Assembly (NCBI RefSeq): GCF_001558695.1
Contig: NZ_LNTU01000012.1
Location: 620,001-684,000, forward strand
Direction: 5' to 3'
DNA: 64,000 nt
DNA from: Paramesorhizobium deserti
GTDB lineage: Bacteria; Pseudomonadota; Alphaproteobacteria; Rhizobiales; Rhizobiaceae
Within the stretch, counting starts at the first letter, position 1. Each line of letters starts with the position of its first letter. The notes under the pieces were generated by a model. The model ran no database searches and was not told the origin of the DNA. It saw only the letters and a program-made list of their open reading frames with translations. Made by a program: the position numbers and the translations under genes. Positions 9,385-18,747 of the stretch are shown one piece after another.

Positions 9385-9584
9385 TCTGTCATCCTGTCCC
9401 GGTGCCAAGCGGCTTCACACCGCTTTATTATATTCAACGCATGGTTCCGGGAAATTTCCGTTGTTTCCCGAACATGCTCCGCCGTCAGCGCCGGCCAATC
9501 CTCGCGGGTGCCCCTGCGAGTGCGGGGAAAATAGCGTTTTTGCGGTCACAAACAACCGGAATTTCAATGGTGCAAAGCCGAATA

Positions 9585-10145
9585 TCACGGCTTTTTCTTC
9601 CAATCGGCGAGCTTTGCGAAGGGAGAAACCGGCTTTTCCACCGCCGTATCCATGGAATCCGGCGGCAATATCTGCTCGGGAAGACCCGGCTTGCGGGGAT
9701 AGGGATCGATGGCGAGTTCGAAAAATTCCTCCGCCACCGCGCCGATATCGATATGGTCGCCTGAGAAGGTTTCCGGCATATCGGGCCCTTCGGCGTCGAT
9801 CAGCATCTCGCCGCTTTCGTCGAGCCGGATACGGGCGAGCCTGGAGTGTTCCGGCACGAACACCGTTTCCACATCCTCGGCAATCCGCGCGTCGACAGGT
9901 TCGAGCGTGACGACGCAGGCCTGGACGATATCGGCGTCGATCCGGCCATGCACCTTTATGCCCTGCTTCTTCCACGGCATGATCTGGAACTTCGCCTCGA
10001 AAGATTTCACCGCCTCGAGACCATGATCCCGGGCAAGCGCCGCGCACTCCCTTTCATCCGCCTTGATCGTGACCGTGACGCCCTTTTGCGGCAGGTGCTG
10101 CACGGAAACCGGGAATTTCAGGGCTGGGGTATCGTTCATGTTCAT
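9585..10145 (-). CDS. YceD-family (DUF177) protein
   Basis: The 186-residue protein matches the DUF177/YceD family, seen in the central CVVTLEPVDARIAEDVETVFVP region and the acidic stretch before the C-terminus. Bacterial YceD proteins are linked to 23S rRNA metabolism or ribosome assembly in plants and bacteria, but the exact role is uncertain. Family members usually precede rpmF-plsX; here it sits between a bc1 chaperone and plsX, a normal alphaproteobacterial arrangement. A gap of 200 bases separates it from plsX. Confidence 0.88.
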   Translation of the reverse strand: MNMNDTPALKFPVSVQHLPQKGVTVTIKADERECAALARDHGLEAVKSFEAKFQIMPWKKQGIKVHGRIDADIVQACVVTLEPVDARIAEDVETVFVPEHSRLARIRLDESGEMLIDAEGPDMPETFSGDHIDIGAVAEEFFELAIDPYPRKPGLPEQILPPDSMDTAVEKPVSPFAKLADWKKKP

Positions 10146-10165
10146 TCTTCTTTTCGGCCTTCCAC

Positions 10166-10726
10166 TCAGGCGCTTTGCGAAACGGCCAACCGTTCCGCAT
10201 CGGGAAAACGGATATGCCCCTGCGCCAGTTCCGTATCCGACAGCTTTGCCAGATCTTCCCGCGCCTCAAAAACATAGGCGGTCACCGGCGCCGCACCCGG
10301 CCAGAATTCCAGATCCGGGCGGATGTTTCGCGTCAGCGCCGCGGCAAAGGCTTCGCGGTCATCCGCGGCGAACGCCGCCTCATAGGCGCCGACACGGCCA
10401 TAGAACATGCGCGCCAGCTTCTTCATCCGTTTCGGCACGCCCTGATCGCCGATGCCGAGCTCGCGCAGGGAGTGATCAACGTCCTTGAAGAACTCGTCGG
10501 CAATCTCCTGGGCGATGGCGCGAAGCGCCGCATTTTCGCCCTTCAGCCGATGGAGGGCGAGAAAGACGTGCAGCGACAGCATTTCGTAGCGGCCGAGCGG
10601 CGTATCGGGCACAGAAAAACGTGCATAGAAGCGCGTCTGCCGCGCCGCTGCCACGATCGCCTCATACAGGCCAAGAGTAATTGCCTCATTCGCCTTGGCT
10701 TTGCGGCTGAACAATTTGAGAATCAT
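10166..10726 (-). CDS. Ubiquinol-cytochrome c chaperone (UQCC/CBP3-like)
   Basis: The start at 10726 (MILKLFSRKAK) gives 186 residues; a longer frame to 10936 would cover the divergent gene's promoter and is rejected. The protein matches the ubiquinol-cytochrome c chaperone family (LYEAIVAAARQTRFYARFSVPDTPLGRYEMLSLHVFLALHRL), related to mitochondrial Cbp3, which assists cytochrome b or bc1 assembly. It is followed by the YceD gene at 20 bases and diverges from a BamE-like lipoprotein, the usual alphaproteobacterial arrangement. Confidence 0.88.
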   Translation of the reverse strand: MILKLFSRKAKANEAITLGLYEAIVAAARQTRFYARFSVPDTPLGRYEMLSLHVFLALHRLKGENAALRAIAQEIADEFFKDVDHSLRELGIGDQGVPKRMKKLARMFYGRVGAYEAAFAADDREAFAAALTRNIRPDLEFWPGAAPVTAYVFEAREDLAKLSDTELAQGHIRFPDAERLAVSQSA

Positions 10727-10814
10727 CAGGGGTGGACCGAGCTTGTTGCATCCAGAAGCAAGGTGGTTTACCGAAGTTCTCCCGATGGCGAAAGGGCCAG
10801 TTCGGGTATTGAAA

Positions 10815-11330
10815 ATGGAGATGTCGTTGTTGCAGCGGATTTTCAAGGGTGCGAGAACGAGAGAGGTACTTCTCGTCGGAACCACCATTCTCTTTTCAGC
10901 CAGTTTGACCGGGTGCAACACCGCGGCATCGCTCAATCCCGCCGAAACGCTTACCCAGGGCTATGTGCTCGATGAGCAGGCGCTCGATTCCATCCCCGTT
11001 GGCTCCAGCCGCGAACAGGTGCTCCTGTCGCTCGGCACGCCATCGACCACGGCGACGTTCGACAACGAAGTCCTCTACTATATCTCGGAAAAGCGCTATC
11101 GGCCGGCGCAGTTCCTGCAGCCCAAGACGATCGAACGGCGCATCCTCGCCGTCTATTTCGACGCCGACGGCAAGGTGAGCCAGATCGCGAATTACGGCCT
11201 GCAGGACGGCAAGGTGTTCGATTTCATCTCGCGGACCACGCCGACCGGCGGCAAGGACCAGACCTTCCTCGGCCAACTCCTGGCCGGCGCCGGAAAAGCG
11301 CCTGTCGGACTGCCGACGACGGGACGGTAA
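10815..11330 (+). CDS. bamE: Outer membrane assembly lipoprotein, BamE/SmpA family
   Basis: BamE helps the Bam complex insert outer-membrane proteins. With the start at 10815 the protein has 171 residues. It has a lipoprotein signal: a hydrophobic stretch followed by L-T-G-C, lipidated Cys34. The SmpA/OmlA domain follows (IPVGSSREQVLLSLGTPSTTATFDNEVLYYIS). Alternative starts at 10785 and 10821 are possible because no strong ribosome site singles one out. It faces the divergent bc1 chaperone and converges with hppA. Confidence 0.88.
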   Translation: MEMSLLQRIFKGARTREVLLVGTTILFSASLTGCNTAASLNPAETLTQGYVLDEQALDSIPVGSSREQVLLSLGTPSTTATFDNEVLYYISEKRYRPAQFLQPKTIERRILAVYFDADGKVSQIANYGLQDGKVFDFISRTTPTGGKDQTFLGQLLAGAGKAPVGLPTTGR

Positions 11331-11338
11331 TTCAGGGC

Positions 11339-11431
11339 GGGAGTAGGGAATAGTGAGTAGGGAATAGAAAACGTTCCTCCCTGTTTCACCCCTACTCCCT
11401 ACTGCCCATTCCCTACTCCCCTATTCCCCTC
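11339..11431. repeat. GAGTAGGGAATAG-type repeat with inverted partner
   Basis: Between the convergent bamE and hppA genes, repeated GAGTAGGGAATAG units (11339-11368) are followed about 25 bases later by their complement (CCTACTCCCTACT, then CATTCCCTACTCCC, about 11390-11431). The two blocks can pair as an imperfect long hairpin. Related arrays occur at 33721-33850 and 40914-41039. It may act as a bidirectional terminator. Confidence 0.6.
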
Positions 11432-13571
11432 AACTATGCGCCAGCACCGCGAGCAATAGCAGCGCCACGATATTGGTGATCTTGATCGCGGGATTGACCG
11501 CCGGGCCGGCCGTATCCTTGTAGGGATCGCCCACGGTATCGCCGGTGACCGAGGCCTTGTGGGCCTCCGAACCCTTCATATGCTTGATGCCGTCCGCATC
11601 GACGAAACCGTCCTCGAAGCTCTTCTTGGCATTGTCCCAGGCGCCGCCGCCTGATGTCATGGATATCGCGACGAACAGGCCGTTGACGATGACGCCCAGG
11701 AGCGATGCGCCGAGTGCAGCGAAGGCGGAAGCCTTGGAGCCCGAGATCAGCAGCACGCCGAAATAGACGACGATCGGCGCCAGCACGGGAAGCAGCGACG
11801 GGATGATCATCTCGCGGATGGCCGCCTTGGTCAGGAGGTCCACGGCGCGGGCATAATCGGGCCGGTCCTTGCCGGTCATGATACCCGGCTTTTCGCGGAA
11901 CTGGCGGCGCACCTCCTGCACCACCGCCCCGCCTGCCCTTCCCACCGCCGTCATCGCAATGCCGCCGAAGAGATAGGGGATCAGCCCGCCGAAGATCAGC
12001 CCGGCCACCACATAGGGGTTGGAGAGATCGAAGGAGACCTGACCGATATCGGCAAAGTAAGGAAAGGTCGCCCCGTTTGCGGCGAAATAGGCCAGATCGT
12101 TGGAATAGGCTGCGAAGAGCACCAGCGCGCCGAGGCCCGCCGAACCGATAGCATAGCCTTTGGTGACGGCCTTGGTGGTGTTGCCGACCGCATCCAGCGC
12201 ATCGGTCGACTTACGCACCTCCGGATCGAGCCCCGCCATCTCGGCGATGCCGCCGGCATTGTCGGTCACGGGACCGAAGGCGTCGAGCGCGACGATCATG
12301 CCGGCGATGCCGAGCATGGCGGTCACGGCAATGCCGGTGCCGAACAGGCCTGCAAGCTGATAGGTGGCGATGATGCCGCCGACGATGACGATCGCCGGAA
12401 GCGCCGTCGATTCGAGCGATATGGCCAATCCCTGGATGACATTGGTGCCGTGGCCGGTCACCGACGCCTGGGCGATCGAATTCACCGGGCGCTTGTTGGT
12501 GCCGGTATAATATTCGGTGATAACGACGATCAGCCCCGTCACCACGAGGCCGATCAGCCCGCAGATGAAGAGATTGCTTCCCGTTATCGCCTGGCCGGCC
12601 ACCGTTCCGATCTCGCCCCAGCCAATCGTGATTGACGTGGCGATGGCAAGACCGAGGATCGACAAGAGGCCGGTGACGATCAGGCCCTTGTAGAGCGCGC
12701 CCATGATCGAATTGTTGGCGCCGAGTTTGACGAAGAACGTGCCTGCGATCGATGTGAGGATGCAGACACCGCCGATCGCCAGCGGATAAAGCATGATCGC
12801 CTGGAACAGCGCATTGCCGCTGAAGAAGATCGCCGCGAGTACCATGGTAGCGACAACCGTCACCGCGTAGGTCTCGAACAGATCCGCCGCCATGCCGGCG
12901 CAGTCGCCGACATTGTCGCCCACATTGTCGGCGATGGTTGCCGGGTTGCGTGGGTCGTCCTCGGGGATGCCCGCTTCGACCTTGCCGACGAGATCGCCGC
13001 CGACATCCGCACCCTTGGTGAAGATGCCGCCGCCGAGACGCGCGAAGATGGAGATGAGCGAGGCGCCGAAGCCGAGCGAAACCAGCGCGTCGATGACCGT
13101 GCGATCGGCGGGCGAATAGCCAAGCCATTGCGTCAGGATGAAGTAATAGACGGAGACGCCGAGCAGCGCCAAACCCGCCACCAGGAGACCGGTGATGGCG
13201 CCCGAGCGGAAGGCGATCTCCAGCCCGCCGGCGAGGCTGCGCGAGGCGGCCTGGGCGGTGCGCACGTTGGCGCGCACCGAGACATGCATACCGATGAAGC
13301 CGGTCAGACCCGACAGAACGGCGCCTATGAGAAAGCCTACCGCCGCCGTCGACGACAGAAGAAACCAGACGGCGATGAAAACGATAACGCCGACAATAGC
13401 GATGGTCGTATATTGCCGGGCGAGATAGGCCTGTGCACCCTCACGGATGGCACCTGCGATTTCCTGCATGCGCGCATTGCCCTGATCGGCCGAAAGGACC
13501 GACTTGATCGCCCAGATGGCGTAAAGGACAGCAAGCAAACCGCAGGCAATGACGAGAAGAAGAACTGCCAT
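11430..13571 (-). CDS. hppA: Membrane-bound proton-translocating pyrophosphatase, K+-independent type
   Basis: HppA hydrolyses pyrophosphate and pumps protons. The 713-residue protein has about 16 membrane helices, the PPi-binding acidic loop ([35 protein letters not shown]) and a second acidic motif (DNAGGIAEM) before the C-terminal site. In [10 protein letters not shown] near residues 463-472 there is Lys where K+-dependent enzymes have Ala; that substitution is known to mark K+-independent H+-PPases. GGGAG lies five bases before the ATG at 13571. The gene is monocistronic. Confidence 0.96.
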   Translation of the reverse strand: MAVLLLVIACGLLAVLYAIWAIKSVLSADQGNARMQEIAGAIREGAQAYLARQYTTIAIVGVIVFIAVWFLLSSTAAVGFLIGAVLSGLTGFIGMHVSVRANVRTAQAASRSLAGGLEIAFRSGAITGLLVAGLALLGVSVYYFILTQWLGYSPADRTVIDALVSLGFGASLISIFARLGGGIFTKGADVGGDLVGKVEAGIPEDDPRNPATIADNVGDNVGDCAGMAADLFETYAVTVVATMVLAAIFFSGNALFQAIMLYPLAIGGVCILTSIAGTFFVKLGANNSIMGALYKGLIVTGLLSILGLAIATSITIGWGEIGTVAGQAITGSNLFICGLIGLVVTGLIVVITEYYTGTNKRPVNSIAQASVTGHGTNVIQGLAISLESTALPAIVIVGGIIATYQLAGLFGTGIAVTAMLGIAGMIVALDAFGPVTDNAGGIAEMAGLDPEVRKSTDALDAVGNTTKAVTKGYAIGSAGLGALVLFAAYSNDLAYFAANGATFPYFADIGQVSFDLSNPYVVAGLIFGGLIPYLFGGIAMTAVGRAGGAVVQEVRRQFREKPGIMTGKDRPDYARAVDLLTKAAIREMIIPSLLPVLAPIVVYFGVLLISGSKASAFAALGASLLGVIVNGLFVAISMTSGGGAWDNAKKSFEDGFVDADGIKHMKGSEAHKASVTGDTVGDPYKDTAGPAVNPAIKITNIVALLLLAVLAHS

Positions 13572-13884
13572 GCCAACTCCCTAAATATTTGGGCCCAAAG
13601 CTCCTCCCGGGCCTTAAGTTTTCAGTACAGCATGAAGATACCCCTCCCGCCGCACGGGCAGGAGGATGCGAAACAGCAGAGCAGACGTCAAGATATAGTT
13701 GTTGGGAGTAGACTATCGGCGAATGCAGAGGATTCCTGTTTTGATGAAATCGCTGCCACGCGCCATTTGAACCGTTATCGCGGCGGAAAGATAGAGGCAT
13801 GGATTCCAGTGACAGGCACTGGAATGACGGGGGCTGGCCTCGGCAGATCCTCGGGACATGCCCGAGGATGACGACGGGAGGGTG
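13572..13884. other. Gene-free stretch between hppA and the MFS gene
   Basis: The 313 bases hold the hppA upstream region (13572-13790), in which I see no clear promoter motif, and a repeat segment at 13801-13876 described separately. No supported gene. Confidence 0.6.
13801..13876. repeat. Two short palindromic half-units (repeat family)
   Basis: A palindrome around GATTCCAGTGACAGG (13801-13830) and another around CCTCGGGACATGCCCGAGG (13846-13875) sit side by side. The first resembles the arms of the inverted repeat at 58286-58418; the second resembles the inner arms of the element at 3002-3207 and the unit at 16237-16271. Confidence 0.6.
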
Positions 13885-15108
13885 TTACTCCGCAGGAGCG
13901 GAGATACGCCGCCGCTCGTACAGGACCAGCGCAGCAAGCGCGAAAAGGCAGGCGGTGGCGATGGGGAAGACGATCCAGTTCAGCGCATCCCAGCCGAAGG
14001 CCGTCAGCGTCTTGCCGGACATCAGTGAGGCGGCAGCGACGGTCCCGAACAGGAGGAAATCGTGCAGGCCCTCGATCTTGCCCTTCTCCGAGCGGCGATA
14101 GGTATCGGTCACCATAGTGGTGGCGCCGATGAAGCCGAAATTCCAGCCGACGCCGAGCAGGATCAGGGCAAGCCAGAAATTCCACAGCTCCACCCCGGCA
14201 AGCGCAACCGCGGCACAGGCGAGAAGCAGGAGAAGGCCCGCCGCGACGATCGTCTCCTTGCCGAACCGGGCAATGAGGCGGCCGGTGAAGAAGCTCGGCC
14301 CGAACATGGCGAGCACATGCCACTGGATGCCGAGCGTGGCCTCGTCGGTCGAAAGCCCGCAGCCGACCATGGCGAGCGGCGCGCCCGTCATGACGAAGCT
14401 CATCAGGGCGTAAGAGACGATGGCGCACAGCAGCGCTACGGCAAAGCGCGGCTGGGCAATGATGGCGCGCAGCGGCCGCGCCGGCAGGCTGTCGTCCTCC
14501 ACCACCGCCGCGACATGGTTCTTCAGGCGCAGCAGCGAATGGATGAAGATGCCCACGACGCCGATGACGCCGACCGCCAGGAAGGAGCCGGCGAACATGA
14601 CGGGGTCGAACATCTCGCGTGTGTAGATCACAGCCGTCGGGCCGATGATTGCGGCGAAGACGCCGCCCGTCATGACCCAGGAAATCGCCCTGGGCTTGAA
14701 AGCAAGAGGCGCGTTGTCGGTCGCGGCGAAGCGATATTGCTGGACGAAAGCGTTTCCGGCGCCGATCAGCATAAGGCCGGCGGCGAACAGCCAGAAATTG
14801 CCGTCAAACAGGGCGAATGCGGCGACGAGCCCGCCGATCGACGTGACGCCGGCTCCGGACATGAAGCCGTAGCGCCGCCCGACCAGCCGCATGAGGGCCG
14901 CGGCGGGAAGCATGCCGAGCGCCGTTCCGAGATTGAAGCCGGTTACGGGCGCGGTCGCCAGCGATTTGTCGAGGCCGAGGAGATAATATCCGGCGAGCCC
15001 GCCCATGGAAATCGCGATGGGCGCGGCGCTGCCGACAACGGACTGCGCCGCCGCCAGGATGAGGGCGGTCCGTTTTGCTTCTCTCTCGGCCGCCGCGCGC
15101 GCGCTCAC
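13885..15108 (-). CDS. Major facilitator superfamily transporter, GTG start
   Basis: The 407-residue protein has twelve hydrophobic helices and the MFS loop between helices 2 and 3 ([16 protein letters not shown]), so it is a proton-coupled transporter or exporter of unknown substrate. Its GTG start overlaps the nusB stop as GTGA (15105-15108), so it is translationally coupled to nusB at the end of the rib-nusB operon. This position is conserved in related genomes, but a link to riboflavin is not shown. Confidence 0.88.
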   Translation of the reverse strand: MSARAAAEREAKRTALILAAAQSVVGSAAPIAISMGGLAGYYLLGLDKSLATAPVTGFNLGTALGMLPAAALMRLVGRRYGFMSGAGVTSIGGLVAAFALFDGNFWLFAAGLMLIGAGNAFVQQYRFAATDNAPLAFKPRAISWVMTGGVFAAIIGPTAVIYTREMFDPVMFAGSFLAVGVIGVVGIFIHSLLRLKNHVAAVVEDDSLPARPLRAIIAQPRFAVALLCAIVSYALMSFVMTGAPLAMVGCGLSTDEATLGIQWHVLAMFGPSFFTGRLIARFGKETIVAAGLLLLLACAAVALAGVELWNFWLALILLGVGWNFGFIGATTMVTDTYRRSEKGKIEGLHDFLLFGTVAAASLMSGKTLTAFGWDALNWIVFPIATACLFALAALVLYERRRISAPAE

Positions 15109-15608
15109 GCGCCCTTCGCGCCGCGGCCTTCGCCGCGTATTTGGCGCGCCAGGCGGTCAAGGACGGCATTGACGAGCTTCGGTTCGTCCTCGGTATAGAA
15201 GGCCTTGGCGATATCGACATATTCCGAGACGATGACGGCGGTCGGCACGTCCTTGCGGTCCTTCAATTCCCAGCAGCCGGCGCGCAGGATGGCGCGCAAC
15301 GTCGAATCCAGCCGCGAGAGCGGCCAATCCTCGGTCAGCGCCGCGCGGATCATCGGATCAAGCTTCAACTGATCGGTGACGACGCCGGAAACGATGGCGC
15401 GGAACCATTGCGGATCGGCCTCGACATATTGCGCGCCGTCAACCTCCTTGCCGAGCCGGAAGGATTCATATTCCGCGACCACCTCGAGCACGCCGGTTCC
15501 GGCGACGTCCATCTGGTAGAGCGCCTGCACCGCGGCTAGGCGGGCGGCGCCACGCTTGTTGGCCATACGCGGGGCGGCGGCAGGTCGCCCTTCAGCAGAA
15601 GAAGCCAT
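15105..15608 (-). CDS. nusB: Transcription antitermination factor NusB
   Basis: NusB binds boxA RNA with NusE/S10 in rRNA antitermination. The 167-residue protein has the all-helical NusB fold ([16 protein letters not shown] near 19-34, and [19 protein letters not shown] and [25 protein letters not shown] near the C-terminus). The N-terminal 15 residues are an Ala/Pro-rich extension common in rhizobia. It begins four bases after ribH. Confidence 0.95.
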   Translation of the reverse strand: MASSAEGRPAAAPRMANKRGAARLAAVQALYQMDVAGTGVLEVVAEYESFRLGKEVDGAQYVEADPQWFRAIVSGVVTDQLKLDPMIRAALTEDWPLSRLDSTLRAILRAGCWELKDRKDVPTAVIVSEYVDIAKAFYTEDEPKLVNAVLDRLARQIRGEGRGAKGA

Positions 15609-15612
15609 CGCT

Positions 15613-16074
15613 TCAGGCTCCGAGTTTCTTGCGCAGTTCGATCATGGTGAGCGCGGCACGGGCGGTAAAACCGCCCTTGTCCTTGTCTTCCCGCCGGGCA
15701 CGCACCCATGCCTGCTCCTCATTTTCGACGGTGAGGATACCGTTGCCGATGGCAAGGCCTTCCTCGACGGCGAGGTTCATCAGCGCGCGGCAGGATTCGT
15801 TGGCAACGATATCGAAATGATAGGTTTCACCGCGAATGACGCAGCCGAGCGCGACATAGCCATCATACTCGGTTCCATCGTCATCCGCAGCATCGAGCGC
15901 GAAGGAAATGGCGGCGGGAACTTCCAGCGCGCCGGGAACGGTGACCACATCATAGGTCGCGCCGGCCTCGTCGAGTGCCGCCGTGGCGCCGTTCAGAAGC
16001 GCGTCGGCGAGATCGTCGTAAAACCGGGCTTCGACAATGAGCAGATGCGGCGCGCGCGCCTTCTTCTTGGGCAT
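15613..16074 (-). CDS. ribH: 6,7-dimethyl-8-ribityllumazine synthase
   Basis: RibH condenses the pyrimidinedione with 3,4-dihydroxybutanone-4-phosphate in the penultimate riboflavin step. With the start at 16074, GGAG sits six bases upstream; an earlier ATG at 16086 has no ribosome site. The 153 residues include [11 protein letters not shown], the flexible [12 protein letters not shown] loop with catalytic His86 and the final [13 protein letters not shown] helix. It is separated from ribE by about 200 bases that contain repeats, so ribH-nusB may have its own promoter. Confidence 0.94.
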   Translation of the reverse strand: MPKKKARAPHLLIVEARFYDDLADALLNGATAALDEAGATYDVVTVPGALEVPAAISFALDAADDDGTEYDGYVALGCVIRGETYHFDIVANESCRALMNLAVEEGLAIGNGILTVENEEQAWVRARREDKDKGGFTARAALTMIELRKKLGA

Positions 16075-16158
16075 GAGGAACTCCATGACAGGTTTGCGGA
16101 CCGGCTTGGTCGACGCTGAAATGCTGGCGGGAAATCGGAGGGCCGCCGTTGGGCAATG

Positions 16159-16213
16159 GCTCTAGAGCAGGATGCAATTAATTGCAATCAGACATGCTGC
16201 TTTAGAGCACTCT
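16159..16213. repeat. Palindromic intergenic segment
   Basis: Two perfect short palindromes, GCTCTAGAGC and GCAATTAATTGC, are followed by GCTGCTTTAGAGC, giving a nested inverted pattern between ribE and ribH. It resembles short palindromic repeats common in this order. No coding role. Confidence 0.4.
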
Positions 16214-16236
16214 TGTTTTAAGGAGTCACTCCCCTC

Positions 16237-16271
16237 GTCGTCATTCCCGGGCTTGTCCCGAGAATGACGAT
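16237..16271. repeat. Solo palindromic half-unit
   Basis: The arms CGTCATTC and GAATGACG flank a CCCGGGCTTGTCCCG centre, making one hairpin next to the ribE stop. It matches the inner arms of the element at 3002-3207 almost exactly and so is a member of that repeat family. It might end ribE transcripts. Confidence 0.55.
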
Positions 16272-16278
16272 GGAGAAG

Positions 16279-16893
16279 TCATACCTCTTTCGGATATTGC
16301 GCAAGCCGCGCGGCGTATCGGGCGAGCTGATCGATCTCGATATTCACCTTATCACCCGCCTTGCGCTCTCCCCAGGTGGTGACCTCCAGCGAATGGCGGA
16401 TCAAAAGCACATCGAATTCATTGCCGTCGACGCCGTTGACCGTCAGCGACGTGCCGTCGAGGGCGACCGAGCCCTTCTGCGCAATAAAGGGGGCGAGCGC
16501 TTCCGGCGCGCGCAGACGGAAACGGACGGCATCGCCCTCCTCCTTGCGCTCGATGATCTCGGCCTCGCCATCGACATGGCCCGAGACCAGATGGCCGCCC
16601 ATCTCGTCGCCCAGCTTCAGCGAACGTTCGAGATTGATGCGCGTTCCGGGCTTCCACTCGCCGATTGTGGTGAGGCGCAGCGCCTCCTCCCATGCCTCGA
16701 CCTCGAACCATTTGGTATTGGAGCCCTTTTCGGGCAGCGCCACGACGGTCAGGCAAACACCCGAGCAAGCGATCGATGCGCCGAGCGCGATCGTATCAGG
16801 GTCGTAATTCGTCTCGACCCGCAAAAGGACGCCTTCGTTCAGCGTCTTGACGCGATCGACCTTGCCTACATCGGTAACGATACCCGTAAACAT
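16279..16893 (-). CDS. ribE: Riboflavin synthase alpha chain
   Basis: The enzyme dismutates two lumazine molecules into riboflavin and the pyrimidinedione. The 204-residue protein begins with the lumazine-binding signature MFTGIVTDVGKV and contains two tandem lumazine-binding repeats (about 1-95 and 98-190; the second has GHVDGEAEI). Its ATG shares one base with the ribD stop (TGATG at 16893), indicating coupling. Confidence 0.95.
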   Translation of the reverse strand: MFTGIVTDVGKVDRVKTLNEGVLLRVETNYDPDTIALGASIACSGVCLTVVALPEKGSNTKWFEVEAWEEALRLTTIGEWKPGTRINLERSLKLGDEMGGHLVSGHVDGEAEIIERKEEGDAVRFRLRAPEALAPFIAQKGSVALDGTSLTVNGVDGNEFDVLLIRHSLEVTTWGERKAGDKVNIEIDQLARYAARLAQYPKEV

Positions 16894-18011
16894 CAGGGCT
16901 TCCTCGTGAATTCGGTGAAACGATCGGCGCCGAAACGCGCCTCGCGGGATGGGCTGAAACCGGCCATATGGGAACGCAGGCCAGGCACGGCAACCCCCTG
17001 CTCCGCGCCGATCGCGTCAGGGCCTTCGAAAAGCGCGATGCGGTCGACCAGCCCCTCGCTCAGGAAATATTCCGCGACATTGGCGCCGCCCTCGACCATG
17101 ACGGTCGCGATACCCTGCGCCGCCAGGTCCTCCAGCAATTCCGGCAGGGCGATACGACCATTGATGCTCTCGGTCGCCAGAATCCGGCAGCCGGCGTCGA
17201 TCATCGCCTGCCTCTTGCGCGGATCGGCATTGATATCGCAGGCGATCCAGACGGGAACGGCGGAGGCGGAGAGCACCAGCGCGGAGGAAAGCGGCAGCCG
17301 CAGCTCGCTGTCGAGCACGATGCGGATGGGAGAGCGGCCCTCCAGCCCCGGCAGACGGCAGGTGAGCATCGGATCATCAGCGAGCGCCGTGCCGATGCCG
17401 ACCAGGATCGCATCACTCTCCGCCCGCATCAGATGTACCTGCGCCCGTGACACCGGCCCTGTGATCGCCACCTGCCCCTCGCCCTTGCGGCCGATCATGC
17501 CGTCGGCGGAAAGGGCAAGTTTCAGAGTCACTTCCGGACGTTTCCTGAAAGAACGAATCAGATAGCCCGCCATGATTTCGGCTGCACTGTCGGCCAGTAC
17601 GCCCTCGATCACCTCAATGCCGCCCTCGCGCAAAATGGCATATCCTTTGCCGGAAACGCGGTCGTCCGGATCGGTAGCGGCGGCGACGACCCGCGCCACG
17701 CCGGCGATAACCAGCGCATTGGCACAGGGCGGCGTGCGGCCATGATGGGCGCAGGGCTCGAGCGTCACATAGGCGGTAGCCCCCCTCGCCTTTTCGCCGG
17801 CCTCGGCGATGGCCTGGGTTTCGGCATGTGGCCTGCCGCCGACCGCCGTCACGCCACGGCCGACGATAACCGGCCCGTCGCCATCGTCGCGGACAATCAG
17901 CGTCGCGACGGAAGGATTGGTGGCGGTCAGGCCGAGATGCCGGCGGGAATAGCGGATGGCGGCGGCCATGAACCGCAGGTCCGTCGCGCTGATCGGTAAA
18001 GCCCCCGCCAT
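16893..18011 (-). CDS. ribD: Bifunctional diaminohydroxyphosphoribosylaminopyrimidine deaminase/reductase
   Basis: RibD performs the deamination and the NADPH-dependent ribosyl reduction early in riboflavin synthesis. The N-terminal CMP/dCMP deaminase-like domain has the zinc ligands His62 with Glu64 (HAE) and Cys87, Cys96 (PCAHHGRTPPC). The C-terminal half (about 155-372) is the RibD reductase (LKLALSADGMIG ... VEGGANVAEYFL). It starts four bases after the nrdR stop; nrdR-ribD-ribE read as one unit. Confidence 0.95.
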   Translation of the reverse strand: MAGALPISATDLRFMAAAIRYSRRHLGLTATNPSVATLIVRDDGDGPVIVGRGVTAVGGRPHAETQAIAEAGEKARGATAYVTLEPCAHHGRTPPCANALVIAGVARVVAAATDPDDRVSGKGYAILREGGIEVIEGVLADSAAEIMAGYLIRSFRKRPEVTLKLALSADGMIGRKGEGQVAITGPVSRAQVHLMRAESDAILVGIGTALADDPMLTCRLPGLEGRSPIRIVLDSELRLPLSSALVLSASAVPVWIACDINADPRKRQAMIDAGCRILATESINGRIALPELLEDLAAQGIATVMVEGGANVAEYFLSEGLVDRIALFEGPDAIGAEQGVAVPGLRSHMAGFSPSREARFGADRFTEFTRKP

Positions 18012-18015
18012 CGGC

Positions 18016-18498
18016 TCAATCGTCCGCGAAATCGTCGGGAAGCCTGTCCTTGGCGGTCAGCTCGTCAATGACATTGTGGAAATCGCTCGCCTCGCGGAAA
18101 TTGCGATAGACGGAAGCGAAGCGGATATAGGCGATATCGTCGATGCCTTTCAGCGCATCCATGACGAGACGGCCGATCTCGTCGGACTCCACTTCCGCCT
18201 CACCGGAGCTTTCCAACTGCCTGACAATGCCTGAGATGGCGCGTTCGACGCGTTCGGGGTCGACCTGGCGCTTGCGCAGCGCTACCTCGACAGACCGCAT
18301 CAGCTTGTCGCGGTCGAAGGGAACCCGGCGGCCGCTTTTCTTGACCACCAGCAGCTCGCGCAGCTGAACGCGTTCAAATGTGGTGAAACGCCCGCCGCAA
18401 ACCGAGCAGACCCTGCGCCTGCGGATTACCGCCCCGTCTTCAGCGGGGCGGGAATCCTTCACCTGTGTGTCTTCCGACTGGCAATATGGGCAACGCAT
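18016..18498 (-). CDS. nrdR: Transcriptional repressor NrdR
   Basis: NrdR is the ATP/dATP-sensing repressor of ribonucleotide reductase genes. The 160-residue protein has the N-terminal zinc ribbon with Cys3, Cys6, Cys31 and Cys34 and an ATP-cone domain ([18 protein letters not shown] ... [11 protein letters not shown]). It lies between glyA and ribD as in Brucella. The last 10 or so residues ([14 protein letters not shown]) form a variable tail. Confidence 0.96.
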   Translation of the reverse strand: MRCPYCQSEDTQVKDSRPAEDGAVIRRRRVCSVCGGRFTTFERVQLRELLVVKKSGRRVPFDRDKLMRSVEVALRKRQVDPERVERAISGIVRQLESSGEAEVESDEIGRLVMDALKGIDDIAYIRFASVYRNFREASDFHNVIDELTAKDRLPDDFADD

Positions 18499-18615
18499 GA
18501 ACTTCTTTCGCCGTGATTCTCGGGCGTCAGATTATGGTATAACCGCGCCCGAATGAACCACGCAGTTGCCGGCTGCAGTGATGCAGGCGATCACATATGG
18601 CTTGATTGTCTCATT

Positions 18616-18726
18616 GCCCCTCACCCTTACCCTCTCCCCGCAAGCGGGGCGAGGGAGGCATAGACGTTGCCGCTCCTTCCTTCTCCCCGCGTGCGGGGAG
18701 AAGGTGCCGGCAGGCGGATGAGGGGC
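18616..18726. repeat. 111-bp GC-rich intergenic repeat with short terminal inverted repeats
   Basis: The ends GCCCCTCA (18616-18623) and TGAGGGGC (18719-18726) are inverted. Inside lie two near-perfect hairpins, one around CTCCCCGCAAGCGGGG (18631-18655) and one around TTCTCCCCGCGTGCGGGGAGAA (18679-18704). This matches a dispersed palindromic repeat type familiar from many rhizobial genomes. It lies between nrdR and glyA. Confidence 0.7.
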
Positions 18727-18747
18727 ACTCCCGGCTAACCGCTCCTA

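Noticed and set aside
16087-16278. Possible FMN riboswitch upstream of ribH
   Set aside because: I looked for the conserved FMN element core and did not see it; the interval holds only repeat-type palindromes.
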